64,000 nt of DNA from Cellulosimicrobium protaetiae (GTDB taxonomy: Bacteria; Actinomycetota; Actinomycetes; Actinomycetales; Cellulomonadaceae): the NCBI RefSeq assembly GCF_009708005.2, contig NZ_CP052757.1:2046001-2110000 (forward strand). Reading direction: 5' to 3'. How positions within the stretch are numbered: the stretch's first letter is position 1; every line of letters begins with the position of its first letter. This document shows positions 34,276 to 44,415 of the stretch, piece by piece. Both the position numbers and the translations under genes were made by a program. A model generated the notes under the pieces. It did no database searches. It saw only the letters and a program-made list of their open reading frames with translations, and was not told the origin of the DNA.

Positions 34276-35633
34276 TGCCGGCGGGGTTCCCGGAGGGATC
34301 GGGCTCGGCGTCGGGGACGGGCTTCAGCGAGCAGGGTGTCGCCGCGATGCACGCGACGCTCGACGGCCTGCTCGCGCCGTGGGACGCCGAGCTCGAGGCG
34401 CGCTACCCGGGCGACGACGGCTCGCGCCAGCCTGTGCACACCGTCTACGTGCCGGGTGACCGGTACACCGCGGGCCTCGTGCCCGAGTGGGCGGCGCGGG
34501 CACGCGAGGCCGTCGACGCGTCGGGAGGCGTGGGCCGGCTCGTCGACCTGCTCGGGATCGGCGCGGGTTCCGGGGACGGCCTCGCCGACGCCGTCGCCGA
34601 GCGCGTGCGCGCCAAGCTCGCGGTCGAGGCGATCGAGGACCTGCGCATCGACTTCGAGGACGGGTTCGGCGACCGCGGCGACGCGGCCGAGGACGCCGCG
34701 GTCGCGGCGGCCGCGCGCGAGCTCGCCCGGGCCGAGGCGCAGGGCACCGCGACGCCGTTCAGCGGGATCCGCATCAAGTGCCTCGAGGCCGCGACGCGGC
34801 GGCGGGGCGTGCGCACGCTCGCGCTGTTCGTCGCGGAGCTCGTCGCCGCGCGCGCCGCCCGGGGGCACCCGGGGCTGCCCGACGGCTTCGTCGTCACGCT
34901 CGCCAAGGTCACCGCGCCGGAGCAGGTCGAGGCGATGGCGCTCGCGTGCGAGCGCGTCGAGGAGGCGAACGGTCTCGAGCCGGGCAACCTGCGGTTCGAG
35001 GTGCAGGTCGAGACGCCGCAGGCGCTGCTCGCAGCCGACGGCACGGCGACCGTCGCGCGGCTCGTCCACGCGGCGCCCGGCCGCGTCACCGCGCTGCACT
35101 ACGGCACGTACGACTACTCGGCGTCGCTCGGCATCGCCGCGGCGTACCAGTCGATGGAGCACCCCGCGGCGGACCACGCGAAGTCGGTCATGCAGCTCGC
35201 GGTCGCGGGCACGGGCGTGCGCCTCTCGGACGGGTCGACCAACGTGCTCCCCGTCGGCGACCGGCAGGCCGTCGACGCGGCCTGGCGCCTGCACGGGCGG
35301 CTCGTGCGCCGATCGCTCGAGCGCGGCTACTACCAGGGCTGGGACCTGCACCCCGCGCAGCTCCCGAGCCGGTTCGCGGCGACGTACGCGTTCTACCGCG
35401 AGGACGCGGTCTCGGCGCTCGCGCGCCTCGCGGCGTACGTCGGTTTCGTGCCCGACGCCGGCGGCGTGCTCGACGAGCCCGCCACGGCCAAGGCGATGGC
35501 CTGGTTCCTCGGGCGCGGCGTCGACTGCGGCGCGCTCACCGAGGCCGAGGTCCGCGCCGCGACCGGCCTCGACCGCGCCGGGCTCGACGCCGTCCGCGTC
35601 TCGGGGCACGCCCCCCAGCCCGTCGCGGGCTGA
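34275..35633 (+). CDS. DUF6986-type aldolase/citrate-lyase-like protein
   Basis: A 452-aa protein with features of the HpcH/HpaI aldolase and pyruvate/PEP-binding barrel superfamily: DLRIDFEDGFGDRGD, IRIKCLEAATRRRGVRTLALFV, FVVTLAKVTAPEQVEAMALACE, LRFEVQVETPQALLAADG and RVTALHYGTYDYSASLGIAAAYQ. I assign it to the DUF6986 family from memory. The reaction is not known to me; carbon-carbon bond cleavage or formation involving a 2-oxo acid is plausible. It starts in the last base of the aceB stop (TGATG) and so is tightly coupled to malate synthase, which suggests a role in handling glyoxylate or malate. Confidence 0.75.
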
Positions 35634-35730
35634 CCCCCGCCCGCGCACCCTCCCGTCCACCCGCCACCCCCGTCCAGCCCGCCGCGACCGACCGCCGTCG
35701 GCCCGGGCGATCATCCCGAGGAGTGAACCC

Positions 35731-36561
35731 ATGACCCAGACCACCCCCTACTACACCCCGCAGGGTGGCCTGCCCGGCCAGACCGAGCTGCTCACCGACC
35801 GCGCGATCGTCACCGAGGCGTACACGGTGATCCCGCGCGGCGTGCTGCGCGACATCGTCACGAGCAACCTGCCCGGCTGGGACAAGACCCGGCTGTGGGT
35901 GCTCGCCCGGCCGATCGAGGGGTTCGCGACGACGTTCGCGCAGTACGTCATGGAGGTCTCGCCCGGCGGCGGGTCCGACCAGGGCGAGGACGAGGAGACG
36001 GTGCAGTCCGTCGTCTTCGTCACCGAGGGGACGCTCGTGCTGACCCTCGCGGGGGTCGAGCACGTGCTGGAGCCCGGCGGGTACGCGTACCTGGCGGCGG
36101 GGGAGCGGTGGGCGCTGCACAACCGGTCGGACGCCAAGGCCGCGTTCCAGTGGATCCGCAAGGTGTACGAGCCGATCCCGGGACACACCGCGACGTCGTT
36201 CGTCACGCGGGAGCAGGACGTCGAGCCGCGCGCGATGCCGGACACCGACGGCGTCTGGGTGACCACGCGGTTCGTCGACCCCGACGACCTCGCGCACGAC
36301 ATGCACGTCAACATCGTGACGTTCCAGCCCGGCGGGTCCATCCCGTTCGCGGAGACGCACATCATGGAGCACGGCCTCTACGTGCTCGAGGGCAAGGCGG
36401 TCTACCGCCTCAACGGCGACTGGGTCGAGGTCCAGGAGGGCGACTTCATGTGGCTCCGGGCGTTCTGCCCGCAGGCCTGCTACGCGGGTGGACCCAAGCC
36501 GTTCCGCTACCTGCTCTACAAGGACGTGAACCGGCAGGTCAAGCTCGACCGCCGCCGCTGA
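35731..36561 (+). CDS. allE: (S)-ureidoglycine aminohydrolase
   Basis: Bicupin, 276 aa, that releases ammonia from (S)-ureidoglycine to give ureidoglycolate in allantoin breakdown. The N-terminal cupin (about 60-135) includes VVFVTEGTLVLTLAGVEHVLEPGGYAYLAAGERWALHN; the C-terminal cupin (about 185-265) carries the metal-binding pattern in ETHIMEHGLYVLEGKAVYRL and ends FRYLLYKDVNRQ, typical for AllE/UGHY. I chose the ATG at 35731 (preceded by CGAGGAG); much longer in-frame extension overlaps the DUF6986 gene and is not real. Transcription probably ends at the long hairpin just downstream. Confidence 0.93.
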   Translation: MTQTTPYYTPQGGLPGQTELLTDRAIVTEAYTVIPRGVLRDIVTSNLPGWDKTRLWVLARPIEGFATTFAQYVMEVSPGGGSDQGEDEETVQSVVFVTEGTLVLTLAGVEHVLEPGGYAYLAAGERWALHNRSDAKAAFQWIRKVYEPIPGHTATSFVTREQDVEPRAMPDTDGVWVTTRFVDPDDLAHDMHVNIVTFQPGGSIPFAETHIMEHGLYVLEGKAVYRLNGDWVEVQEGDFMWLRAFCPQACYAGGPKPFRYLLYKDVNRQVKLDRRR

Positions 36562-36569
36562 CGCAGCAC

Positions 36570-36636
36570 CCGGTTGTGGGCAGGAAAGGGCCCGGTTCCG
36601 CACGCGGAACCGGGCCCTTTCCCTGCCCACAACCGG
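36570..36636 (+). terminator. Very long hairpin after allE
   Basis: A stem of about 32 bp with a single one-base bulge: left arm 36570-36601 (CCGGTTGTGGGCAGG...CGGTTCCGC) and right arm 36604-36636, with only CA in the loop. There is no U run. It separates allE from the hyi promoter. Confidence 0.75.
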
Positions 36637-36656
36637 ACGGAGTGCCGCGCCGGCTG

Positions 36657-36686
36657 TTGACGCTCCGCCGTGGGCGTGCCTACACT
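36657..36686 (+). promoter_or_regulatory. Promoter of the hyi-glxR-gcl operon
   Basis: TTGACG (36657-36662), 18-base spacer, TACACT (36681-36686), almost the same as the urate operon promoter at 28090. Confidence 0.7.
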
Positions 36687-36706
36687 TCCATACAGCAGAA
36701 GAAAAG

Positions 36707-36721
36707 TTCCGCAGCATGGAA
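36707..36721. promoter_or_regulatory. Putative IclR-family operator, site 3
   Basis: TTCCGCAGCATGGAA, 20 bases after the -10 box. Flanking bases also match site 1 (GGAATC-CAA-GTAG pattern), which strengthens the case for a shared regulator. Confidence 0.65.
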
Positions 36722-36762
36722 TCGCAAGGTAGCGAGACGCGGACGGACCCAGGGAGACGACG

Positions 36763-37569
36763 ATGAGCCCCGCACCGACGTACACCGTCAACTGCTCGAT
36801 CCTGCTCACGGACCTGCCGCTGCTCGAGCGGCCGGCCGCCGCGGCTGCCGCGGGCTTCCGCGGTGTCGAGTTCTGGTGGCCGTTCGCGTCGCCCATGCCG
36901 GCGCAGGACGAGGTCGACGCGTTCGTCGGCGCGATCGAGGCGGCGGGCGTCCAGCTCACGGGCCTCAACTTCGACGCCGGCAACATGCCCGGCGGCGACC
37001 GCGGCCTCGTGTCGTGGCCCGCGCGCTCGGCCGACCTGCGCGCGAACCTGGACGTCGTCACCACGATCGGCGAGCGCACCGGCTGCCGCGCGTTCAACGC
37101 CCTCTACGGCAACCGCCAGGAGGGCGAGACGCCCGAGGCGCAGGACGCGCTGGGGGCCGAGAACCTCGCGCTCGCCGCCCGGGCCGTCGGGCGCATCGGG
37201 GGCACGGTGCTCGTCGAGCCCGTGAGCGGCGCCCCGGCCTACCCGCTCAAGACCGCCGCCGACGCCGTGCGCGTCATCGACCGCGTCGCGACCGACCACG
37301 GCGAGACGAACCTGGGTCTCCTGTTCGACGTCTACCACCTGTCCGTCAACGGCGACGACGTCGACGCGGCGCTCTCGACCTACCGCGGGCGCATCGCCCA
37401 CGTGCAGGTCGCCGACGCCCCCGGCCGCGGCGAGCCCGGCACGGGCGACCTGCCGATCGACCGCTGGACCAAGGACCTGCGCGCGGGCGGCTTCGACGGC
37501 TGGATCGGCCTCGAGTACAAGACGGACGCCGCCGACCCGTTCGCGTGGCTCCCGGCCACCGAGCGCTGA
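36763..37569 (+). CDS. hyi: Hydroxypyruvate isomerase
   Basis: Interconverts hydroxypyruvate and tartronate semialdehyde, 268 aa. It is a TIM barrel of the AP-endonuclease-2 superfamily with YTVNCSILLTDLPLLERPAAAAAAGFRGVEFWWPF at the N-terminus, VLVEPVSGAPAYPLKTAADAV (catalytic Glu), LLFDVYHLSVNGDDV and GWIGLEYKT (second Glu). The start is preceded by AGGGAGACGACG. It heads an operon with glxR and gcl, the usual glycerate-pathway arrangement in allantoin/glyoxylate loci. Confidence 0.93.
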   Translation: MSPAPTYTVNCSILLTDLPLLERPAAAAAAGFRGVEFWWPFASPMPAQDEVDAFVGAIEAAGVQLTGLNFDAGNMPGGDRGLVSWPARSADLRANLDVVTTIGERTGCRAFNALYGNRQEGETPEAQDALGAENLALAARAVGRIGGTVLVEPVSGAPAYPLKTAADAVRVIDRVATDHGETNLGLLFDVYHLSVNGDDVDAALSTYRGRIAHVQVADAPGRGEPGTGDLPIDRWTKDLRAGGFDGWIGLEYKTDAADPFAWLPATER

Positions 37570-37634
37570 CCCCCCGCGGCCGCGCGCCGGTCGCCACCCG
37601 GACCACACGACCTGACTCACCAGAGGAGCACACC

Positions 37635-38519
37635 ATGGCCTCCATCGCCTTCATCGGACTCGGCATCATGGGCAGCCCCATGGCCGTCCACCTGCAGAAC
37701 GCCGGCCACGACGTCGCGGGCTACAACCGCAGCCCCGAGAAGACCGCGCCGCTCGTCGAGGCGGGCGGGCGCGCGGCGTCCTCGGTCGCGGACGCGGTCT
37801 CGGGCGCCGACGTCGTCGCGATCATGGTCCCCGACTCGCCCGACGTCGAGGCCGTCCTCACCGGCGACGACGGCGTCCTCGCGAACGCGAAGCCCGGCGC
37901 GCTCGTCGTCGACTTCTCCTCGATCCGCCCTGACGTCTCCGTCGCCCTCGCGCAGCAGGCCAAGGACGCCGGGCTGCGCATCGTCGACGCCCCCGTCTCG
38001 GGCGGCGAGCCGGGCGCGATCAACGCCGCGCTGTCGATCATGGTCGGCGGGACACCCGAGGACTTCGAGGCGGCCAAGCCGTTCCTCGACGTCGTCGGCA
38101 AGACGGTCGTGCACGTGGGCCCGAACGGCTCCGGCCAGACCGTCAAGGCAGCCAACCAGCTGATCGTCGCCGCGAACATCCAGGCGCTCGCCGAGGCGGT
38201 CGTGTTCCTCGAGGCGTACGGCGTCGACACCGACGCCGCGATCGAGGTGCTCGGCGGCGGGCTCGCGGGCTCGGCCGTGCTGAACCAGAAGGCGCGCAAG
38301 ATGCTCGACCGCGACTTCGGCCCCGGCTTCCGCATCGAGCTGCACCACAAGGACCTCGGCATCGTCACCGCCGCGGCCCGCGAGGCGGGCGTCGTCGCGC
38401 CGCTCGGCGGCCTCGTCGCCCAGCTCATGGCCTCCGCCCGCGCCAACGGCGACGGCGGCCTCGACCACTCCGGCCTCTTCCGCGGCGTCGAGCGCCTGTC
38501 CGGCCGCGACGGCTCCTGA
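37635..38519 (+). CDS. glxR: 2-hydroxy-3-oxopropionate (tartronate semialdehyde) reductase
   Basis: NAD(P)H-dependent reductase of the beta-hydroxyacid dehydrogenase family, 294 aa, making glycerate from tartronate semialdehyde. It begins [29 protein letters not shown] (Rossmann GxGxMG), carries the substrate motif [22 protein letters not shown] and the catalytic-Lys segment [15 protein letters not shown]. The start at 37635 follows AGAGGAGCACACC. A long in-frame extension through hyi is an artefact of GC-rich sequence. Confidence 0.94.
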   Translation: MASIAFIGLGIMGSPMAVHLQNAGHDVAGYNRSPEKTAPLVEAGGRAASSVADAVSGADVVAIMVPDSPDVEAVLTGDDGVLANAKPGALVVDFSSIRPDVSVALAQQAKDAGLRIVDAPVSGGEPGAINAALSIMVGGTPEDFEAAKPFLDVVGKTVVHVGPNGSGQTVKAANQLIVAANIQALAEAVVFLEAYGVDTDAAIEVLGGGLAGSAVLNQKARKMLDRDFGPGFRIELHHKDLGIVTAAAREAGVVAPLGGLVAQLMASARANGDGGLDHSGLFRGVERLSGRDGS

Positions 38520-38562
38520 CCTTCCCCTGACGACGACGTCACCTCCAGCAAGGAGAGAAACC

Positions 38563-40338
<1,776 letters not shown>

Positions 40339-40353
40339 AGCGTCCCCCTGGTA

Positions 40354-40395
40354 CCGCGAGGTAGAACCCTGGTACCGCGAAGTAGAACCCTGGTC
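40354..40395 (+). repeat. 21-bp tandem repeat array, 2 units, forward
   Basis: Two 21-base units (40354-40374, 40375-40395) with core GAGGTAGAACCCTGGT and GAAGTAGAACCCTGGT, between gcl and allB and just before the allB ribosome site. Confidence 0.8.
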
Positions 40396-40420
40396 ACGAC
40401 CCGGAGCGAAGGAGGGTGGG

Positions 40421-41779
40421 ATGAGCACGACGGTCCCGCAGGAGCACGAGTACGACCTCGTCGTGCGCGGCGAGCGCGTGCTCGTCGCGTCCGGCGAGCA
40501 GCCCCGCGAGGTGGGGGTCAGCGGGGGAGTGGTCCGCGCGATCGAGCCCCTGGGCGCGGGGCTCGACGGCGCACGCGTCGTCGAGCTCGCGCCGCACCAG
40601 GTGCTGATCCCGGGTCTGGTCGACACGCACGTGCACGTCAACGAGCCGGGCCGCACCGAGTGGGAGGGGTTCGCGTCCGCGACACGGGCCGCGGCTGCGG
40701 GGGGTGTGACGACGATCGTCGACATGCCGCTCAACTCGATCCCGCCGACGGTCGACGTCGAGGCGCTCGAGACCAAGCAGAAGGTCGCCCGCGACCAGGC
40801 GTTCGTCGACGTCGGGTTCTGGGGCGGCGCCGTGCCCGGCAACGGCGACGAGCTGCGGCCCCTGTGGGACGCGGGCGTGTTCGGGTTCAAGTGCTTCCTG
40901 CTGCACTCGGGCGTCGAGGAGTTCGGGTACCTCGAGCCCGACGAGCTCGAGGCCGACCTGCGCGTCCTCGCCGACTTCGACGGGCTCATGCTCGTGCACG
41001 CGGAGGACTCGCGCGCCATCGAGCACGCGCCCACGCCGCACGGCGACCACTACGACACCTTCCTCGCGTCACGTCCGCGCGGCGCGGAGAACGTCGCGAT
41101 CGCCGCGGTGATCGAGGCGGCCCGCTGGACGGGCGCGCGTGCCCACGTGCTGCACCTGTCGAGCTCCGACGCGCTGGCCATGATCCGCAGCGCGAAGCGC
41201 GAGGGCGTGCGCCTCACGGTCGAGACCTGCCCGCACTACCTGGCGCTCGCGGCCGAGGAGATCCCCGACGGCGCGACGCAGTTCAAGTGCTGCCCGCCCA
41301 TCCGGGAGATCGACAACCGCGAGCTGCTCTGGGAGGGGCTCCTCGACGGGACGATCGACTGCATCGTCTCCGACCACTCGCCGAGCACGCCCGACCTCAA
41401 GGACCTCGACACGGGCGACTTCGGGACGGCGTGGGGCGGCGTCTCCTCGCTCCAGCTCGGGCTCGCGATCGTGTGGACCGAGGCCCGGACGCGGGGCGTG
41501 CCGTTCGCGCGCGTCGTCGAGTGGATGTCGGCACGGCCCGCGGCGATCGCGGGCCTGGAGCGCAAGGGATCCATCGCGCTCGGCCACGACGCGGACCTCG
41601 CGGTCGTCGAGCCGGACACGGCGTTCGTCGTCGACCCGAAGGCCCTGCACCACAAGAACCCCATCACTCCCTACGCCGACCGTGCCCTCTCTGGCGCCGT
41701 CGTCGCGACGTACCTGCGGGGCGAGGAGATCACGTACGACCGCCCGACGGGTCGCCTCCTCTCCCGAGGCGAGGCGTGA
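40421..41779 (+). CDS. allB: Allantoinase
   Basis: Zinc amidohydrolase of 452 aa that opens allantoin to allantoate. It has the metal-binding VDTHVHVNEPGRTEWEG (HxH), the carboxylated-Lys segment GVFGFKCFLLHSGVEEFG, further His ligands in LVHAEDSRAIEH and ARAHVLHLSSSDAL, and the Asp in CIVSDHSPSTPDLK. FGTAWGGVSSLQLGL is typical for allantoinase rather than hydantoinase/dihydropyrimidinase. A strong AAGGAGGGTGGG site precedes the ATG. Its product allantoate needs AllC or an allantoicase, which I do not find in the window. Confidence 0.93.
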   Translation: MSTTVPQEHEYDLVVRGERVLVASGEQPREVGVSGGVVRAIEPLGAGLDGARVVELAPHQVLIPGLVDTHVHVNEPGRTEWEGFASATRAAAAGGVTTIVDMPLNSIPPTVDVEALETKQKVARDQAFVDVGFWGGAVPGNGDELRPLWDAGVFGFKCFLLHSGVEEFGYLEPDELEADLRVLADFDGLMLVHAEDSRAIEHAPTPHGDHYDTFLASRPRGAENVAIAAVIEAARWTGARAHVLHLSSSDALAMIRSAKREGVRLTVETCPHYLALAAEEIPDGATQFKCCPPIREIDNRELLWEGLLDGTIDCIVSDHSPSTPDLKDLDTGDFGTAWGGVSSLQLGLAIVWTEARTRGVPFARVVEWMSARPAAIAGLERKGSIALGHDADLAVVEPDTAFVVDPKALHHKNPITPYADRALSGAVVATYLRGEEITYDRPTGRLLSRGEA

Positions 41780-41794
41780 GGAGGCTGAAGACTC

Positions 41795-41823
41795 CCGTGC
41801 CCGGCCGCGGGGGCCGGGCACGG
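41795..41823 (+). terminator. Hairpin after allB
   Basis: A perfect 12-bp stem CCGTGCCCGGCC/GGCCGGGCACGG around a GCGGG loop. A second GC palindrome (GGCGGCGCC...GGCGCCGCC) follows near 41856-41882. Confidence 0.65.
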
Positions 41824-41888
41824 GGAACCACGGGACCCGGCTCACAGGGACCCGGGGCGGCGCCGCTGGTGGGCGCCGCCCCCGATCT

Positions 41889-42016
41889 CGCGAGGTAGAA
41901 CCCTGGTCCCGCGAGATAGAACCCTGGTCCCGCGAGGTAGAACCCTGGTCGTGACCACGGTTCTACCTCGGCGTACCAGGGTTCTACCTCGACCCACCAG
42001 GGTTCTACCTCGGCGG
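41889..42016. repeat. Head-to-head 21-bp repeats, 3 forward + 3 inverted
   Basis: Forward units at 41889, 41910 and 41931 (core GAGGTAGAACCCTGGTC), a 2-base centre, then inverted units at 41954, 41975 and 41996 (core GGTTCTACCTCG). The 128-base block is close to a perfect palindrome and lies between the convergent allB and SRPBCC genes. Confidence 0.9.
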
Positions 42017-42024
42017 CGTGCGGG

Positions 42025-42513
42025 TCAGGACTCCGCGAGGAGCTCGTCGAGCTGCTCGTAGCCCTCGCGGACGCCGACCTCCATGCCGCTCGCGACGAAG
42101 CCGTCGCGACCCTCGAACGAGTCGACGAGCGACGTCGCGGTGAGCCGGCTGCGGCCGTCGGGCAGGTCCTCGAACACGAGGCGGTCCAGCGAGACGCCGT
42201 CGGGGAAGCCCTCGTAGGTGAACGTCTGGACGATGAGCTCGTCCGGACGCACCTCGTGCACGCTGCCGAAGAACGCGTACTCGTTGCCGTCGGGGTCGAC
42301 CTGGACGTAGCGGTACGCGCCGCCCGTGCGCACGTCCCAGTGCTCGTTGCGCTGGGTGAGGTAGCGCGGGCCGTTCCAGCGCGCGAACAGCTCCGGGTCG
42401 AGGTGGGCGCGGAAGACCTTCGCCGCGGGCGCGTCGAACTCGCGCACGATGCGGACGATCGGGAGGTCCTTCGGGACGGCGATCTCGGTCTCGTGGGTGC
42501 CGGTGGTGGTCAT
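42025..42513 (-). CDS. SRPBCC-domain protein (AHSA1/activator of Hsp90 ATPase-like)
   Basis: A 162-aa START/Bet v1-like small-molecule-binding protein. It shows the family pattern IVREFDAPAAKVFRAHLDPELFARWNGP, DVRTGGAYRYVQVDPDGNEYAFFGSVHEVRPDELIVQTFTYEG and the C-terminal amphipathic helix GMEVGVREGYEQLDELLAE. The ligand is unknown. Its start overlaps the stop of the upstream ArsR-type regulator (ATGA); pairs of an ArsR-type regulator and an AHSA1 protein are common in actinobacteria and are usually co-regulated. Confidence 0.9.
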   Translation of the reverse strand: MTTTGTHETEIAVPKDLPIVRIVREFDAPAAKVFRAHLDPELFARWNGPRYLTQRNEHWDVRTGGAYRYVQVDPDGNEYAFFGSVHEVRPDELIVQTFTYEGFPDGVSLDRLVFEDLPDGRSRLTATSLVDSFEGRDGFVASGMEVGVREGYEQLDELLAES

Positions 42514-42878
42514 GATCGTGCTCCTGTCGTCGGGTCGTTCGGGGGCGCGGCCTCCGGGTCGGGCAGGTCGCGCAGGACGTCGTCGAGGCGGCGGTAGCGG
42601 TCCTCCGCCTCGCGCCGGTAGCGCTCGATCCACTTCGTCATGAGGTCGAAGACCTCCGCCTCGAGGTGCACGGGGGCGCGTCGGGCGTCCGTCGTGCGGG
42701 TCACCAGGCCGGAGTCCTCCAGCACGCGCAGGTGCTTGGACACCGCCTGGACGGACATGTCGTACGGCCGGGCGAGCTCGCCCACGCTGGCGTCGCCCGA
42801 CGCGAGCCGGGCCACCATGTCGCGACGCGTGGGGTCGGCGAGCGCCGAGAACACGCGCGAGAGCGGGTCGGCCGTCAC
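42510..42878 (-). CDS. ArsR-family winged-helix transcriptional regulator
   Basis: Small DNA-binding repressor, 122 aa. The winged helix-turn-helix spans most of the protein: DPLSRVFSALADPTRRDMVARLASGDASVGELARPYDMSVQAVSKHLRVLEDSGLVTRTTDARRAPVHL. There are no CxC metal-binding cysteines, so it belongs to the non-metal subgroup that partners AHSA1 proteins. I chose the GTG at 42878 because GAGGAGG lies just upstream; the longer in-frame ATG at 42920 would overlap an operator. Two 16-bp dyads around its promoter suggest autoregulation. Confidence 0.9.
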   Translation of the reverse strand: MTADPLSRVFSALADPTRRDMVARLASGDASVGELARPYDMSVQAVSKHLRVLEDSGLVTRTTDARRAPVHLEAEVFDLMTKWIERYRREAEDRYRRLDDVLRDLPDPEAAPPNDPTTGARS

Positions 42879-42916
42879 GGAACCTCCTCGTCGGGCACCG
42901 CGAGCGGCGCCTGTCG

Positions 42917-42932
42917 TCAACTGTTCGGTTGA
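42917..42932. promoter_or_regulatory. Putative ArsR-type operator 1
   Basis: TCAACTGTTCGGTTGA: TCAAC(C/T)-N4-GGTTGA dyad between the promoter and the start of the ArsR gene. Confidence 0.6.
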
Positions 42933-42962
42933 TAATGACGCTACGCCGCGTCGCGAGGATCG

Positions 42963-42978
42963 TCAACCCTCTGGTTGA
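42963..42978. promoter_or_regulatory. Putative ArsR-type operator 2, overlapping the -35 box
   Basis: TCAACCCTCTGGTTGA, a perfect dyad with the same spacing, centred 46 bases from operator 1. On the minus strand a TTGACG -35 (42966-42961) and TAGCGT -10 (42943-42938), spacer 17, place this site over the -35. Confidence 0.65.
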
Positions 42979-42986
42979 AAAACGCG

Positions 42987-44363
42987 TCAGGCGCGTCGCG
43001 CCCGCTCGAAGTCGTCGAGCGCGACCTTCCGCTCGACGGCGTGGTCGACGATCCGCTCGGGGTACCCGGCGGGCTGCTCGTGCAGCCTCCACGGCTCGTG
43101 GACCGCCCGGCCCTCGACGCCCCGCAGCTCCGGCACCCAGCGGCGCACGTAGGTCCCGTCGGGGTCGAACTTCTTGCCCTGCGTGACGGGGTTGAAGATG
43201 CGGAAGTACGGCGCGGCGTCGCGCCCCGTCCCGGCGACCCACTGCCAGTTGAGCTGGTTCTGCGACACGTCGCCGTCCGCGAGGTGCGCCAGGAAGTGTG
43301 CCGCGCCGCGCTGCCAGCGCACGTGCAGGTCCTTGACGAGGAACGACGCGACGACCATCCGCACGCGGTTGTGCATCCACCCCTCGCCGAGGAGCTGGCG
43401 CATGCCGGCGTCGACGAGGGGGTACCCGGTGCGCCCGGCCACCCAGGCCGCGAGGTACCGGTCCTCGTCCGCGCCGGTCGCCCACGCGTCGTCGGGCACG
43501 ACAGCCCGGAGGGACCGCCGCGCCGCGCCCGGGTGGTGGAACAGGACGTCCGCGTGGAACTCGCGCCACGCGAGCTCGGACCGGTAGGCGAGCGCGTCGT
43601 CGGAGGGCGCGCCGTCCTGAAGGGCTGCGCGCACGTCCGCGAGCAGCGTGCGGGGGTGCAGCTCGCCCCACTTGAGCGGGATCGACATGCCCGACGTCGC
43701 GGCCCGGTCCGGACGGTCGCGCTCGGTCGCGTAGCCCGCGAGGTGGTCGGTGAGGAACGTGCGCCACCGGCGTCGCGCGGCCGCCTCGCCCGCGGCGGGG
43801 AGACGGGCGTCCGTCCCCGGGTCGTCCGGGACGCCGTCCGATCGCACGGCCGCCCACGGCACGTCACGCGGCCGGGGTGCCGGGTCGCGCCACCCGTGCG
43901 CGACCCACGCCTCACGGAACGGCGTGAAGACCTGGAAGGGGGTCCCGGTGCGCGTGAGCACGCGCCCGGGCGCGACGGCGTAGGGCGAGCCGGTCCGCAC
44001 GAGGCGCGCCCCGCCGTCGGGCAGCGACCGTTCCACCGCCTCGTCCCGCGCGACGCCGTACGGCTCGGACGACGCCGCGACGTGCACCTCCTCGGCGCCC
44101 ACCTCGCGCACGAGCGTGGGCACGACGTCGCGCGGGTCGCCGTGCCGCACGACGAGCCGCCCGCCCGTCGCCTCGTCGAGCGCGGCGAGGCTCCGGGCGA
44201 GGTAGGACCGGCGGGGATCTCCGGCGGCGCCCCAGAGGCGCGGGTCGAGCACGTAGAGCGCGACGACGTCGTCGCCGGCCTCCCGGGCCGCCTCCACGGC
44301 CGCCACGAGGGCCGGGTTGTCGGCGAGGCGCAGGTCGCGGCGGCACCACCAGAGCGTCGGCAT
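42987..44363 (-). CDS. phrB: Deoxyribodipyrimidine photolyase
   Basis: Light-dependent DNA repair enzyme, 458 aa, splitting cyclobutane pyrimidine dimers. The N-terminal antenna domain begins MPTLWWCRRDLRLADNPALVAAVEAA; the C-terminal FAD domain includes SELAWREFHADVLFHHP, GRTGYPLVDAGMRQLLGEGWMHNRVRMVVASFLVKDLHVRWQ, NQLNWQWVAGTGRDAAPYFRIFNPVTQGKKFDPDGTYVRRWVPEL, the strongly conserved photolyase core. The ATG is six bases downstream of TAGCGT with no ribosome site, so it is probably leaderless. It is divergent from the POT transporter gene. Confidence 0.96.
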   Translation of the reverse strand: MPTLWWCRRDLRLADNPALVAAVEAAREAGDDVVALYVLDPRLWGAAGDPRRSYLARSLAALDEATGGRLVVRHGDPRDVVPTLVREVGAEEVHVAASSEPYGVARDEAVERSLPDGGARLVRTGSPYAVAPGRVLTRTGTPFQVFTPFREAWVAHGWRDPAPRPRDVPWAAVRSDGVPDDPGTDARLPAAGEAAARRRWRTFLTDHLAGYATERDRPDRAATSGMSIPLKWGELHPRTLLADVRAALQDGAPSDDALAYRSELAWREFHADVLFHHPGAARRSLRAVVPDDAWATGADEDRYLAAWVAGRTGYPLVDAGMRQLLGEGWMHNRVRMVVASFLVKDLHVRWQRGAAHFLAHLADGDVSQNQLNWQWVAGTGRDAAPYFRIFNPVTQGKKFDPDGTYVRRWVPELRGVEGRAVHEPWRLHEQPAGYPERIVDHAVERKVALDDFERARRA

Positions 44364-44369
44364 CCGGCC

Positions 44370-44375
44370 ACGCTA
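44370..44375 (-). promoter_or_regulatory. -10 element of leaderless phrB
   Basis: TAGCGT on the minus strand, six bases before the phrB ATG at 44363. Confidence 0.5.
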
Positions 44376-44415
44376 ACGGTCGCCCGTCGCGCACGCCGGT
44401 GGGAGCATCGAACGC

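Noticed and set aside
35895-38519. An 874-codon frame spanning allE to glxR
   Set aside because: Only its last 294 codons are a protein family member (glxR); the rest is out of frame over allE, crosses a 32-bp hairpin and the hyi gene.
41889-42016. CRISPR array
   Set aside because: Units are directly adjacent 21-mers without spacers, invert in the middle, and there are no cas genes.
42510-42920. Longer start of the ArsR regulator at 42920
   Set aside because: It adds 14 residues without homology, overlaps a predicted operator and lacks a ribosome site; the GTG at 42878 has GAGGAGG upstream.
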